A stretch of 26,179 bases of DNA, from NCBI GenBank assembly GCA_039925145.1, contig JBDSZL010000007.1, forward strand, positions 1-26,179, read 5' to 3'. Position 1 is the first letter of the stretch; the number at the start of each line of letters is the position of its first letter. Shown here one piece after another: positions 13,871 to 21,546 of this stretch. The notes under the pieces were generated by a model. That model had not been told where the DNA came from, ran no database searches, and saw only the letters and a list, made by a program, of their open reading frames with translations. This stretch comes from JBDSZL01 sp039925145 (GTDB taxonomy: Bacteria > Acidobacteriota > Vicinamibacteria > Vicinamibacterales > SCN-69-37). The position numbers were made by a program, and so were the translations under genes.

Positions 13871-14668
13871 TTACTTGAGGGACACCCGTGTCTCGATCGG
13901 CTTTCCGAGCGTGAGGGACAGGACCGTGCCGATTGGAAGTGAGACCGGTTGGCCAGGAGTGGACAGCACCACCGCCGCTCCGGCACCGCCGCCGGCAGCC
14001 GCCCCGATCGCGGCGCCCTTCTTGCCGCCCAGAATCGCGCCGATCACAGCACCGCCCGCCGCAGGAATTCCGATTTTCTCGGCGTCAGCCTTCTTCGTGG
14101 CCGGAGCGACGCGCTCGAACCGGGCTTCTATCGGATAAGTGTGGCCGCCCGCCGTGACGCTGGTGAACTCCACACCGAGGCTCGCCCGCCCCTTGACCTT
14201 TCCCGCGGGATTCGCCCGGGTGACGGTGCCGACGATGTCGGCCCCGGCCGGAAGTATTTGATCGCCATCGATCATCACCGGTTCGGCCAACTCTGCCCGG
14301 ACGGTGTCCTCGAGCCGGCTCCGCTCGGAGCTGATGGCTGTGCTGAGACGGACCGCGATGCTGGTGGACGCGGGCACTGTGACCTCTCGAAAGGTCGCTT
14401 TCATCGGTTCGTCGGCGCGGGTTGTCTCACCCTTGACCCGAAGATCGGCCACGTCCGCTCGTCGTATCGAGCGGGTCGTGTCGCCGGTTTTCACCCGAAG
14501 GACCTGGTCGTCCTTTGCCGCCAGCTTGCCCGCCACCAGCGCCCCGTCCTGCCGGGTAAGTTCTACATCGCTGCCTACCGGAGCTTTGTCGATTTTGCTT
14601 TCAGGCGTCCTGTTGCACCCGACGCCAAGGACGGCGGCAAGGGTGAGGACCGCGGAGATTTTGCGCAT
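13871..14668 (-). CDS. Glycine-zipper lipoprotein
   Basis: A predicted envelope lipoprotein of 265 residues, function unknown. The ATG at 14668 is preceded by a strong AAGGAGGA. The signal sequence MRKISAVLTLAAVLGVGC ends in a lipobox-like LGVGC, so Cys18 would be lipidated. Residues 95-180 contain a strand-rich module (VPASTSIAVRLSTAISSE, then VMIDGDQILPAGADIVGTVT, then KGRASLGVEFTSV). Residues 201-235 form a glycine zipper (AVIGAILGGKKGAAIGAAAG) suited to packing in a membrane. The same module plus zipper occurs in the plus-strand gene at 20523-21530, so the two are paralogues. The Shine-Dalgarno is partly in the loop of a 6-bp hairpin (14674-14690). It diverges from the DUF1800 gene. Confidence 0.87.
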   Translation of the reverse strand: MRKISAVLTLAAVLGVGCNRTPESKIDKAPVGSDVELTRQDGALVAGKLAAKDDQVLRVKTGDTTRSIRRADVADLRVKGETTRADEPMKATFREVTVPASTSIAVRLSTAISSERSRLEDTVRAELAEPVMIDGDQILPAGADIVGTVTRANPAGKVKGRASLGVEFTSVTAGGHTYPIEARFERVAPATKKADAEKIGIPAAGGAVIGAILGGKKGAAIGAAAGGGAGAAVVLSTPGQPVSLPIGTVLSLTLGKPIETRVSLK

Positions 14669-14673
14669 GTGTG

Positions 14674-14690
14674 GTTCCTCCTTCAGGAAC
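14674..14690 (-). promoter_or_regulatory. Short hairpin presenting the Shine-Dalgarno of the lipoprotein gene
   Basis: A perfect 6-bp inverted repeat (GTTCCT/AGGAAC) with a 5-base loop lies 5 bases before the ATG at 14668 (minus strand). The AAGGAGGA ribosome binding site spans the loop and one arm. It may tune translation; this is inference from the sequence only. Confidence 0.3.
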
Positions 14691-14893
14691 AGTTCTTCGA
14701 CCACCACACTGCAAGTCCCGGTCCCTTTGTGAGGCTGGCGGGAAGCAAGAGATCCAATGGGGCACCTTTATGGTCGGTCCTCGTCGCCGTCTTCCCCGAC
14801 GTGTGCCATCGTCCCTCGGGCCGGGGATAGACGCACCGGGTGCACAACCCGTTTTTGAGCTGCATGTGTACGATGGCGCCTGCCTCCGGTCTA

Positions 14894-16750
14894 ATGAACC
14901 GTATGACGCCAGCATTCACTTCTGTCCGGAGTTGGGCGGCCACAGCGGCCGTCACGGTGGCCCTTACGGTTGTGCCCGCGGCGCAGCGGCCAAAGGACCT
15001 GCCCGACACACGGGCGATTTCGCACGTGCTGAATCGCGTCGGCTTCGGCGCGCGACCCGGCGATATCGACCGCGTGCAGGCGCTCGGAATCCCCGCCTAT
15101 GTCGAGCAACAGCTCCATCCGGAGAAGATCGACGATGGGCTGCTGGACAAGCGGCTGGTCGGGTTTTCGACGCTCACCATGAGCGCCAGCGAGCTCGCGT
15201 CCACCTACTTCGAACCGGCCCAGCGGCTGCAGCGCCAGCGCGCCGCCCAGACTCGGGGGACGGCACCGCAAGCATCCGGCAAGCCGGATGGGATGGTCGC
15301 GCCGAGCGACCCAAGCATGGCGGGGGGGCCGGTGAATGGCCAGCCCGGTGTGCCAGCGCGCGCGCAGTCGCCCGAAGCGCGCCAGGCGGCAGCCATGCAG
15401 CGCTCGGTGCTCATGGAGCTCTCCGAGTCCCGCATGTTGCGCGCTGCCCTGTCGGAGCGGCAGCTACAGGAAGTGCTCGTCGACTTCTGGTTCAATCATT
15501 TCAACGTCTTTGCGGGCAAGGGGCAGGTACGCCAGTACCTCACGGAATACGAGCGCGACGCGATCCGGCCTCATACGCTCGGCAACTTCCGTGAGCTCCT
15601 GGGCGCCGTCGCGCACAGCCCTGCCATGCTGTTCTATCTGGACAACTTCCAGAGCGCCGGGCCTGACACCGGGCAGTCGCCGCAGCTCGCGCGATTGAAC
15701 GATCCCCGCCTGCCCCCGGCCCAGCGGCGCCGCCTGACCGAGATGCTCGCGGCACGCCAGACCCAGCCGAAACGACCTGCTCGTGGGCTCAACGAGAACT
15801 ACGCACGCGAGCTCATGGAGCTGCATACGCTCGGTGTCGATGCCGGCTATACACAGACCGACGTCATCGAGCTGGCCCGGATTCTGACGGGGTGGACCAT
15901 CGATCAGCCCCGCAATGGCGGTACGTTCGTGTTCCGGCCGGCCATGCACGACACGGGTTCGAAGACGCTATTTGGGGTGACGTTCAAGTCCGACGGCGAA
16001 AAGGAGGGCGAGCGCGCGCTGGACCTGCTCGCCAATCACCCCGCGACGGCGCATCACATCGCCCTCAAGCTGGCGCAGCGCTTCGTGGCCGACCAGCCCC
16101 CACCTGCGCTCGTCGACCGCGCCGCCAAGGTGTTCACCAGTACGAAAGGCGACCTGCGCGAAGTGGTGCGTTCCATTCTGACCTCGCCTGAATTCATGGA
16201 TCCGGCTTTCCGGCGGGCGAAGGTCAAGACGCCATTCGAGTTCGTGGTCTCAGCCGTGCGCGCGACCGGCGCGTCGCTGACGTCAGGCACGCCACTCGTG
16301 GTGGCGCTGCAGAACCTCGGGATGCCGCTCTACGGATGCCAGCCGCCGACCGGCTACAGCATGACAGCCGACGCCTGGGTGAATACGGGAGCGCTGCTCA
16401 ACCGTATGAACTTTGCGCTTCAGCTGGTCAGCGGCGGCAGAATCGTTCCATCAGGCAACGGTCGTCGAGGCGCGGCTCCGCCCGCCATGGCAGGCGACAT
16501 GACTCCGGGAGCGCCAGAGATGCCACGCGGCCAGGGGCGTGGCCGTGGGGCGCTGGCCGCGCGCGGGCCGATTGCGATCGATCTCTCAGCTCTTGCCCCC
16601 GACAGCGGCGTTCAATCGCGCGATCGAGTGGTCGATCGGTTGCTCGGCGGCGAAATTTCAGACTCGACGCGCCAGACGCTCGCCAAGGCCGAGACACCGC
16701 AGAACCTGATCGCTCTTACGCTCGGCTCCCCTGAATTTCAGCGACGATAG
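14894..16750 (+). CDS. Secreted DUF1800-domain protein
   Basis: A predicted exported protein of the DUF1800 family, biochemical role unknown. Members are frequent in Planctomycetota, Acidobacteriota and related groups and usually sit beside a DUF1501 gene, as here. It has 618 residues from the ATG at 14894; an ATG at 14903 is an alternative. Residues 1-31 are a Sec-like signal peptide (AATAAVTVALTVVPAAQ). The family core shows HVLNRVGFGARPGDIDRVQ (44-62), LVDFWFNHFNV (195-205), GLNENYARELMELHTLGVD (about 298-316), LARILTGWTI, and AHHIALKLAQRFVAD. Residues 115-170 are a Gln/Pro/Gly-rich insertion of low complexity. A second such insertion (RGQGRGRGALAARG region) lies near the C-terminus. It ends 9 bp before the DUF1501 start, with GGAG in that gap. 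Confidence 0.92.
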   Translation: MNRMTPAFTSVRSWAATAAVTVALTVVPAAQRPKDLPDTRAISHVLNRVGFGARPGDIDRVQALGIPAYVEQQLHPEKIDDGLLDKRLVGFSTLTMSASELASTYFEPAQRLQRQRAAQTRGTAPQASGKPDGMVAPSDPSMAGGPVNGQPGVPARAQSPEARQAAAMQRSVLMELSESRMLRAALSERQLQEVLVDFWFNHFNVFAGKGQVRQYLTEYERDAIRPHTLGNFRELLGAVAHSPAMLFYLDNFQSAGPDTGQSPQLARLNDPRLPPAQRRRLTEMLAARQTQPKRPARGLNENYARELMELHTLGVDAGYTQTDVIELARILTGWTIDQPRNGGTFVFRPAMHDTGSKTLFGVTFKSDGEKEGERALDLLANHPATAHHIALKLAQRFVADQPPPALVDRAAKVFTSTKGDLREVVRSILTSPEFMDPAFRRAKVKTPFEFVVSAVRATGASLTSGTPLVVALQNLGMPLYGCQPPTGYSMTADAWVNTGALLNRMNFALQLVSGGRIVPSGNGRRGAAPPAMAGDMTPGAPEMPRGQGRGRGALAARGPIAIDLSALAPDSGVQSRDRVVDRLLGGEISDSTRQTLAKAETPQNLIALTLGSPEFQRR

Positions 16751-16759
16751 GAGTTCGCC

Positions 16760-17998
16760 ATGATGACCCGCCGAATCTTTCTCAAGAACGGCACCCTCGC
16801 GCTCGTGAGCCTGGGTTTTACACCTGCCTTCATCGCACGCAGCGCGCAGGCGGCTGAGACCCGCCGCAAGGTGCTGGTCGCGGTGTTCCAACGCGGCGCG
16901 GTAGACGGACTGAACATGATCGTGCCGCACGGCGAGCGGGCTTATTACCAGAACCGTCCATCCATCGCGATCGCACGGCCCAACCAGCAGGACGGGGCAA
17001 TCGATCTCGACGGTTTCTTCGGGCTCCATCCCCGCATGGCGCCGCTCGGGCCGCTGTTCTCGCGCGGCGAGCTGGCCATCGTGCACGCGTGCGGCTCGCA
17101 CGACGAGACGCGCTCGCACTTCGACGCACAGGACTACATGGAAAGCGGCACACCAGGCGTCAAGAGCACCACCGACGGATGGCTCAACCGCGTGCTGCAC
17201 GCGCGGGATCACGAACGCGCCAGCCCATTTCGAGCGGTCGCGCTCGCACCACAACTGCCCCGCGCGCTCCAGGGCACCGAGCCGGCCCTGGCCATTGGAC
17301 AGCTCGCACAATTCGGCGTCCGTGGTGGCGGCGCGTCGACGGACTCGCTGGCCTCGTCGTTCGAGGAACAGTACGCGCGCGCAGCCGACACCCTGCTGCG
17401 GCCCACCGCCGGCGAAGCGTTCGACGCCGTCAAGATGATGAAGACCGCCAACCCTGCCGGCCACGCCCCGGCCTCCGGTGTCGAGTACCCGCGATCAGGA
17501 TTTGGCGAGGCGATGAAGCAGGTAGCGCAGCTCATCAAGAGCGACCTCGGTCTCGAGGTGGCGTTCACAGAACTGGGCCAGTGGGATCATCACTCCAACG
17601 AAGGCGGATCGACAGGCCAGATCGCCAACCGCCTCGACGACTTCGCCCGGGGCCTGTCGGCCTTCTCGCAGGACCTCGGCGACAAGATGGCAGACGTCGT
17701 GGTCGTGACGATGTCCGAGTTTGGGAGGACGGTCAAGGAAAACGGCAGCCGCGGCACAGACCATGGGCACGGCAACGCGATGCTCGTGCTCGGCGGACCC
17801 GTTAAGGGCGGCAAGGTGTACGGCAAATGGCCGGGGCTCGAGCGCGAGCAGCTCTGGCAGCAGCGCGATCTGGCGATCACAACCGACTTCCGCGACGTAT
17901 TCGGCGAGCTGGTCACCGGACATCTCGGGGCCACCGACATCTCGAAAGTGTTTCCCGGCTATGTCTACAAGACGAAGCTGGGCCTCCTGCGCACGTAG
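16760..17998 (+). CDS. DUF1501 protein with Tat-type signal
   Basis: A 412-residue protein of the DUF1501 family, which has an alkaline-phosphatase/sulfatase-like fold; its substrate is unknown. The N-terminus MMTRRIFLKNGTLALVSLGF carries a twin-arginine motif (TRRIFLK), so it is likely exported folded by the Tat system. Family segments include VLVAVFQRGAVDGLNMIVPH (38-57), DGFFGLHPRMAPLGPLF, CGSHDETRSHFDAQDYME, ELGQWDHHSNEGG and MSEFGRTVKENGSRGTDHGH, the last two rich in the Asp/His expected to bind metal. The ATG at 16760 has AGGAG at the end of the upstream gene. It forms a two-gene operon with the DUF1800 gene and probably works with it in the envelope. Confidence 0.93.
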   Translation: MMTRRIFLKNGTLALVSLGFTPAFIARSAQAAETRRKVLVAVFQRGAVDGLNMIVPHGERAYYQNRPSIAIARPNQQDGAIDLDGFFGLHPRMAPLGPLFSRGELAIVHACGSHDETRSHFDAQDYMESGTPGVKSTTDGWLNRVLHARDHERASPFRAVALAPQLPRALQGTEPALAIGQLAQFGVRGGGASTDSLASSFEEQYARAADTLLRPTAGEAFDAVKMMKTANPAGHAPASGVEYPRSGFGEAMKQVAQLIKSDLGLEVAFTELGQWDHHSNEGGSTGQIANRLDDFARGLSAFSQDLGDKMADVVVVTMSEFGRTVKENGSRGTDHGHGNAMLVLGGPVKGGKVYGKWPGLEREQLWQQRDLAITTDFRDVFGELVTGHLGATDISKVFPGYVYKTKLGLLRT

Positions 17999-18028
17999 AG
18001 GACGATCTGCTACAGTTCAGGCGTTGAT

Positions 18029-18334
18029 ATGCCTGTTCCTGGGAAAGACCCTCAGCTGCTGCCCGGCGAAGCGCTCGGCATGGTCGAAACGCGCGGGTTC
18101 GTCGGCATGGTCGAGGCCGCCGATGCGATGGTCAAGACGGCCAACGTGGTGTTCGTCGGCTTTCAGAAAGTCGACGCCGGCTTGGTAACGGCGATCGTCC
18201 GCGGCGATGTCGCATCGGTGAAGGCCGCGACAGACGCAGGCGCCGCCGCCGCCCGTAAAGTCGGCGAGCTCGTCGGCGTGCACGTGATTCCCCGGCCCGT
18301 CGACGGCCTCGGCGACATCTTTCCGATCGATTAG
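18029..18334 (+). CDS. Solitary BMC-H bacterial microcompartment shell protein (PduA/EutM/CcmK-like)
   Basis: A 101-residue BMC-domain protein expected to form flat hexamers that tile the facets of a protein-shelled organelle. The match is clear along the whole domain: ALGMVETRGFVGMVEAADAM (15-34), NVVFVGFQKVDAGLVTAIVR (39-58), GDVASVKAATDAGAAAARKV (59-78) and the conserved end VHVIPRP (84-90). The N-terminus is about 12 residues longer than PduA (PVPGKDPQLLPGE). The pore loop reads KVDAG (47-51) where PduA has KIGSG, placing an acidic residue near the pore. No other shell protein, pentamer, encapsulated enzyme or signature enzyme is in the window. It lies 30 bp after the DUF1501 gene, and its stop shares TTAG with the convergent MerR-like gene. 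No clear Shine-Dalgarno is seen. Confidence 0.94.
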   Translation: MPVPGKDPQLLPGEALGMVETRGFVGMVEAADAMVKTANVVFVGFQKVDAGLVTAIVRGDVASVKAATDAGAAAARKVGELVGVHVIPRPVDGLGDIFPID

Positions 18335-18828
18335 CGTCCCACCGTACCAGCGCCCGAATCCGCAAGCCGGACGCGCGACGCACGCTTCTGCGCCCGCGCT
18401 CGGCCGGTCACGGGTTTCAATGGCAGTCCGTCGCCAGTGACCAGCGGCTGAGTGGGGTCGGCGAGCAGGTCGAACACGTGCCCTTGCAGGGTTCGCAGGA
18501 ACAACCCGCGGCCGTCGGTCAACAGCCTCAGTTCCCCAGCGTCATCGAGCGTCTCGCAAAGCCGGCGACGGAAGTAGTCGCGCAGCGTGAGCATCATGTG
18601 TTTCAGGACCGCTGGCGTAAACCCACGGCGGCGCAGATCGGCGAGCGCAATCAGCTCGAGCAGGTCGACCGGTGTGTAGCGCCGCTCGGTAAACCCGCCG
18701 AGCGACGTAGGCCTTGGCGCGATCGCCGACTGAAACACCCGTCCCACATCCCAGCTCTGCAGCTGCCGCGCTGACAACCCCGTCAATGCGGCCACCTCGC
18801 GGGCGCTGTAGCTGGTCTTCAGTCGCAA
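18331..18828 (-). CDS. MerR-like transcriptional regulator
   Basis: A probable DNA-binding regulator. The N-terminal winged-helix part reads YSAREVAALTGLSARQLQSW, then a wing region with SLGGFTERRYTPVDLLELIALADLRRRGF, the MerR pattern of helix-turn-helix, R-Y and D-L-L residues. The C-terminal 90 residues (LRDYFRRRLCETLDDAGE, FLRTLQGHVFDLL) match no effector domain that I recognise and have no metal-binding cysteine set. The frame is open upstream to an ATG at 18933, but that would overlap the pterin dehydratase gene by 92 bp. The TTG at 18828 starts at the first HTH residues, 13 bp after that gene's stop, and is preferred (165 residues). Start uncertain. It is last in the thiO-dehydratase-regulator run and meets the BMC gene tail-to-tail. 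Confidence 0.82.
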   Translation of the reverse strand: MRLKTSYSAREVAALTGLSARQLQSWDVGRVFQSAIAPRPTSLGGFTERRYTPVDLLELIALADLRRRGFTPAVLKHMMLTLRDYFRRRLCETLDDAGELRLLTDGRGLFLRTLQGHVFDLLADPTQPLVTGDGLPLKPVTGRARAQKRASRVRLADSGAGTVGR

Positions 18829-18841
18829 GGCAGCAGGGCCC

Positions 18842-19156
18842 TCAGTCGGCCGGCCGGGAGGCGTGCGTCGGGTCCATCTGCCGGGCCACGGCGTCCGCTT
18901 GCCGCACGCCCTCGAAATCCTTCTCCGTGACACCCCCCTGATCGTGCGTGCTCCATCGCACCGTCACCCGCTTGAAGTGGATCGTCAAATCCGGATGATG
19001 GTCCGCAGCTTGTGCATCGAACGCGAGCCGCGTCACGAACGCAATGGCATCTGGAAACGAGGCAAACGCATACTGCCGCAGGAGACTCTTGTCTTCGAAC
19101 TTCCAGCCAGGGACGGCGCGAAGGCGAGCATCGATCTGTTCGGTCGAGAGCTTCAT
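18842..19156 (-). CDS. phhB: 4a-hydroxytetrahydrobiopterin dehydratase (pterin-4a-carbinolamine dehydratase)
   Basis: This enzyme dehydrates 4a-hydroxytetrahydropterin, recycling the cofactor of aromatic amino acid hydroxylases; in bacteria lacking those it may help molybdopterin or folate chemistry. It has 104 residues, the normal size. The PCD signature is AADHHPDLTIHFKRVTVRWSTH (51-71), with the His pair at 53-54 and His71. The N-terminus shows the family's GWKFEDKSLLRQYAFASF. An upstream TTG at 19171 is also in frame, but the ATG at 19156 has AGGA 7-8 bases before it. No phenylalanine hydroxylase is nearby. It is 34 bp downstream of thiO on the same strand and probably co-transcribed. Confidence 0.93.
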   Translation of the reverse strand: MKLSTEQIDARLRAVPGWKFEDKSLLRQYAFASFPDAIAFVTRLAFDAQAADHHPDLTIHFKRVTVRWSTHDQGGVTEKDFEGVRQADAVARQMDPTHASRPAD

Positions 19157-19190
19157 GGTTCGGTCCTGCAAAACGACGATGAAAGACTCC

Positions 19191-20315
19191 TCACTCGAAC
19201 GGTCGAGGAGGCGTGGACATAAGCCGGTCGGGTGAGGTCAGGGGAAACGCGGGGTCGTCATAACCCTCCAACAGATATCGCGTGACCATCAGCGCAGTGA
19301 GCGGCGCGAGCAGGATGCCGCTTCGATAGTGGCCGGTGGCCGCGACCACTCTCGGTACGTCCGCAAACGGTCCTATCGCCGGGAGACCGTCCGGCAGCGC
19401 CGGACGCAGCCCTACGCGAACGGCTTCCATCCTCGCGCCAGACGCGTGAGGCAACAGCTCAATCACCGCCGAAGTCAGCGAGCTGACGCCGGCCACTGTG
19501 GTGCCCTCGTCGAAGCCTGCGTCTTCGACGGTCGCACCCACGAGCAGCGACCCATCGGACCATGGCACCGCGTAACAGTGGGGTCCCCAAACGATTCGCC
19601 CCGGTTGCTCACCCTCACACCAGTGCAGGTGCAGTAACTGTCCGCGCACGGGACGCACCGGGACCGGCGCGATGCCCGCCACGCGGATACTGCGCGACCA
19701 GCTGCCACTGGCCAGCACCACCGCATCGGACTCGTACAGCCGGCCGCCGGCGCGAACAGTGGTCCGGCTGCCGTGTTGTTCGACTCCGGTGACCTCGACG
19801 GGAAATTCGAACGTGGCCCCGGCCAGCCGTGCCTGCTGCACGAGCGCCGTCAGCAGGCTGCCGACTCCCACAAATCCGTGGTCCAGCGTGAAAAGCCCGC
19901 CAATGGCCGCGGGCGTGACGCTCGGCTCGAAGCCGCGAAGCACATTCCCATCCAGCCAGTCAGATGGGACGTTCGCATCGTCGAGCGCCGACTTGGCGCT
20001 GAGAAGGCGGTCCACGCCATCACTGTCGAGCGCGACCTCGAGAGTCCCCGCGCGTCCATATTCAATAGGCGTCCGGCTGTGCTCGAGCAGCCGCGCGATG
20101 AATTCGTCGTACAGCGAGAGGCTCCGCGCACCCAACTCCAGCATCGGCCGATGCCCCTCGGCCTCGATGTAGGGGGTCAGCATCCCGGCCGACGCCTGCG
20201 AGGCGCCCAGCCCGGGGCCCCGCATGTCGAGAACGGTCACGGCTGCGCCAGCCGTGGCCAGGGACTCGGCGACCGCAGCGCCGATAATCCCGGCGCCGAT
20301 GACGATGACTTGCAC
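19191..20315 (-). CDS. thiO: FAD-dependent glycine oxidase ThiO (DAO family)
   Basis: ThiO oxidises glycine to iminoglycine (dehydroglycine) for the thiazole ring of thiamine, in the cytosol with FAD and O2. The protein has 374 residues. The N-terminal FAD-binding motif is VIGAGIIGAAVAESLA (5-20), followed by the GASQASAGMLTPYIEAEGH segment (37-55) typical of ThiO. The C-terminal VGLRPALPDGLPAIGPF and ATGHYRSGILLAPLTALMV are the family's substrate/FAD closing region. The start is a GTG at 20315 without a good Shine-Dalgarno. No thiS, thiG or thiE is adjacent, so another DAO-family amine oxidase role is possible, though the overall similarity favours ThiO. Confidence 0.88.
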   Translation of the reverse strand: MQVIVIGAGIIGAAVAESLATAGAAVTVLDMRGPGLGASQASAGMLTPYIEAEGHRPMLELGARSLSLYDEFIARLLEHSRTPIEYGRAGTLEVALDSDGVDRLLSAKSALDDANVPSDWLDGNVLRGFEPSVTPAAIGGLFTLDHGFVGVGSLLTALVQQARLAGATFEFPVEVTGVEQHGSRTTVRAGGRLYESDAVVLASGSWSRSIRVAGIAPVPVRPVRGQLLHLHWCEGEQPGRIVWGPHCYAVPWSDGSLLVGATVEDAGFDEGTTVAGVSSLTSAVIELLPHASGARMEAVRVGLRPALPDGLPAIGPFADVPRVVAATGHYRSGILLAPLTALMVTRYLLEGYDDPAFPLTSPDRLMSTPPRPFE

Positions 20316-20445
20316 GGGACAAGTCTATCTCGGCCGCTATGCCCGGAGGCCATCAGCTCGAGCGGTGTGCGGCCGTTTCAATTCCAGCCGGAGCGCCGTG
20401 CCCCGGCGGTCGGGTGTGTGCGCTCCAGGGGACGGGCACTGTCCC

Positions 20446-20476
20446 TGACGACGAGGTAATGTCGTATTCTTCGTCA
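20446..20476. promoter_or_regulatory. Imperfect inverted repeat upstream of the second glycine-zipper gene
   Basis: TGACGACGA (20446-20454) and TCTTCGTCA (20468-20476) form 9-base arms matching at 8 positions, 13 bases apart, in the divergent region between thiO and the glycine-zipper gene (start 20523). It has the layout of a dimer operator or a promoter-overlapping site. The rest of this 207-bp region shows nothing else I can name. Confidence 0.25.
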
Positions 20477-20522
20477 TGAACGGCTGCGGTCCAGCGGTAC
20501 GGGCCTTGCTGAGGTAGACAGC

Positions 20523-21530
20523 GTGTTGGCACCAAAAACTCTCCTCATTGGGCTCGTGGGCACCGGCGTATTAGCGGGAGCCGGGCTGGGAGGCTACGTC
20601 GCCGTGAGGACGGCCTCTACCGTCCCCAGCGCCGTGTCCGCGTCCTCGCCTTCCGCTGCTGGGCCCGTCGACCCCGCATCGCCTTCGCCAGATCTCGCGG
20701 CAGCTGCCGTGCCCGATGCCCCTTCGCCGGCCGCCATTGATGACCGGGCCAGGCAGTCGACCGTAGGCACACCACCACGGCAGTCCTCGACTCGAGAAGA
20801 TTCCCAGTTGCGGATTTCTTCTTCGGCCGCGGCCTCCCGACGAAACACCAGTCCCAGCCAGGGAACCGCGAGCGCGTTACCCGACCCGGCCCCGGCGCCG
20901 TCGGCGGTCATTTCAACCCCTGCCGCTGCGAGCCCGATTGCAACGTCTGAAGTGTCTGAGGCAGCGGTTGCGCCTGAGACGGCCCGCCGACGCAGCATCC
21001 ATCAGGACATCGTCGTCGCCAACGACTCGGTGATTGGCATCAGGCTCGACGGAGCGGTATCGAGTGAAACCGCCAAAGTCGAAGATCGCGTCACGGCCCG
21101 TGTCACCCGCGATGTCGTAGTTGACGGCCTGACGGCCATTCCCGCCGGAGCCCGGCTCGAAGGCACCGTGACGACGGTGGATCGTGGTGGCAAGTTGCGG
21201 GACCGCGCGCGCATCGGGATCCGGTTCACGTCGCTTACGGTCGGGACGAGCATGCGGGTTCCCATCCAGACCGACACCATCTTCCGCGACGGCGCCGCTC
21301 CGGGAGGCGAGGCCACGTCCAAGATCGGCGCGAGTGCGGTGGTAGGAACGATTCTTGGCGCGGTCATCGGCGGCAAGAAGGGCGCGGCGATCGGCGGCAC
21401 AGCGGGAGCCGCGGGCGGCACGGCGGTTGTCATGGCGGGCGACCGGAACGAAGCTGTTATTGCTGCCGGCACTCCCCTGACGCTCAGGCTCACCAGCCCG
21501 CTTTCCGTCAGTGTCGAGCGCGAAGAATAA
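20523..21530 (+). CDS. Membrane-anchored glycine-zipper protein, paralogue of the lipoprotein at 13871-14668
   Basis: A 335-residue envelope protein of unknown function. Start GTG at 20523 has GAGG about 8 bases upstream. Residues 5-28 form a single hydrophobic anchor (TLLIGLVGTGVLAGAGLGGY). Residues 35-155 are a Ser/Pro/Ala-rich low-complexity linker. Residues 165-255 repeat the strand module of the other paralogue (SVIGIRLDGAVSSETAKVED, VDGLTAIPAGARLEGTVTTV, RARIGIRFTSLTVG). Residues 266-305 are the glycine zipper (VVGTILGAVIGGKKGAAIGG). It differs from its paralogue by using a membrane anchor and a long linker instead of a lipobox, as if placed differently across the periplasm. It ends 16 bp before the convergent sixA stop. 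Confidence 0.85.
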   Translation: MLAPKTLLIGLVGTGVLAGAGLGGYVAVRTASTVPSAVSASSPSAAGPVDPASPSPDLAAAAVPDAPSPAAIDDRARQSTVGTPPRQSSTREDSQLRISSSAAASRRNTSPSQGTASALPDPAPAPSAVISTPAAASPIATSEVSEAAVAPETARRRSIHQDIVVANDSVIGIRLDGAVSSETAKVEDRVTARVTRDVVVDGLTAIPAGARLEGTVTTVDRGGKLRDRARIGIRFTSLTVGTSMRVPIQTDTIFRDGAAPGGEATSKIGASAVVGTILGAVIGGKKGAAIGGTAGAAGGTAVVMAGDRNEAVIAAGTPLTLRLTSPLSVSVEREE

Positions 21531-21546
21531 CGGCGCGCGTGCCCCC

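Noticed and set aside
14671..15594. Plus-strand open frame of 307 codons
   Set aside because: Another frame of the DUF1800 gene; Arg/Ala/Gly-rich and unlike any known protein.
20370..20400. tRNA T-loop-like TTTCAATTCC
   Set aside because: No matching acceptor, D or anticodon arms around it on either strand.
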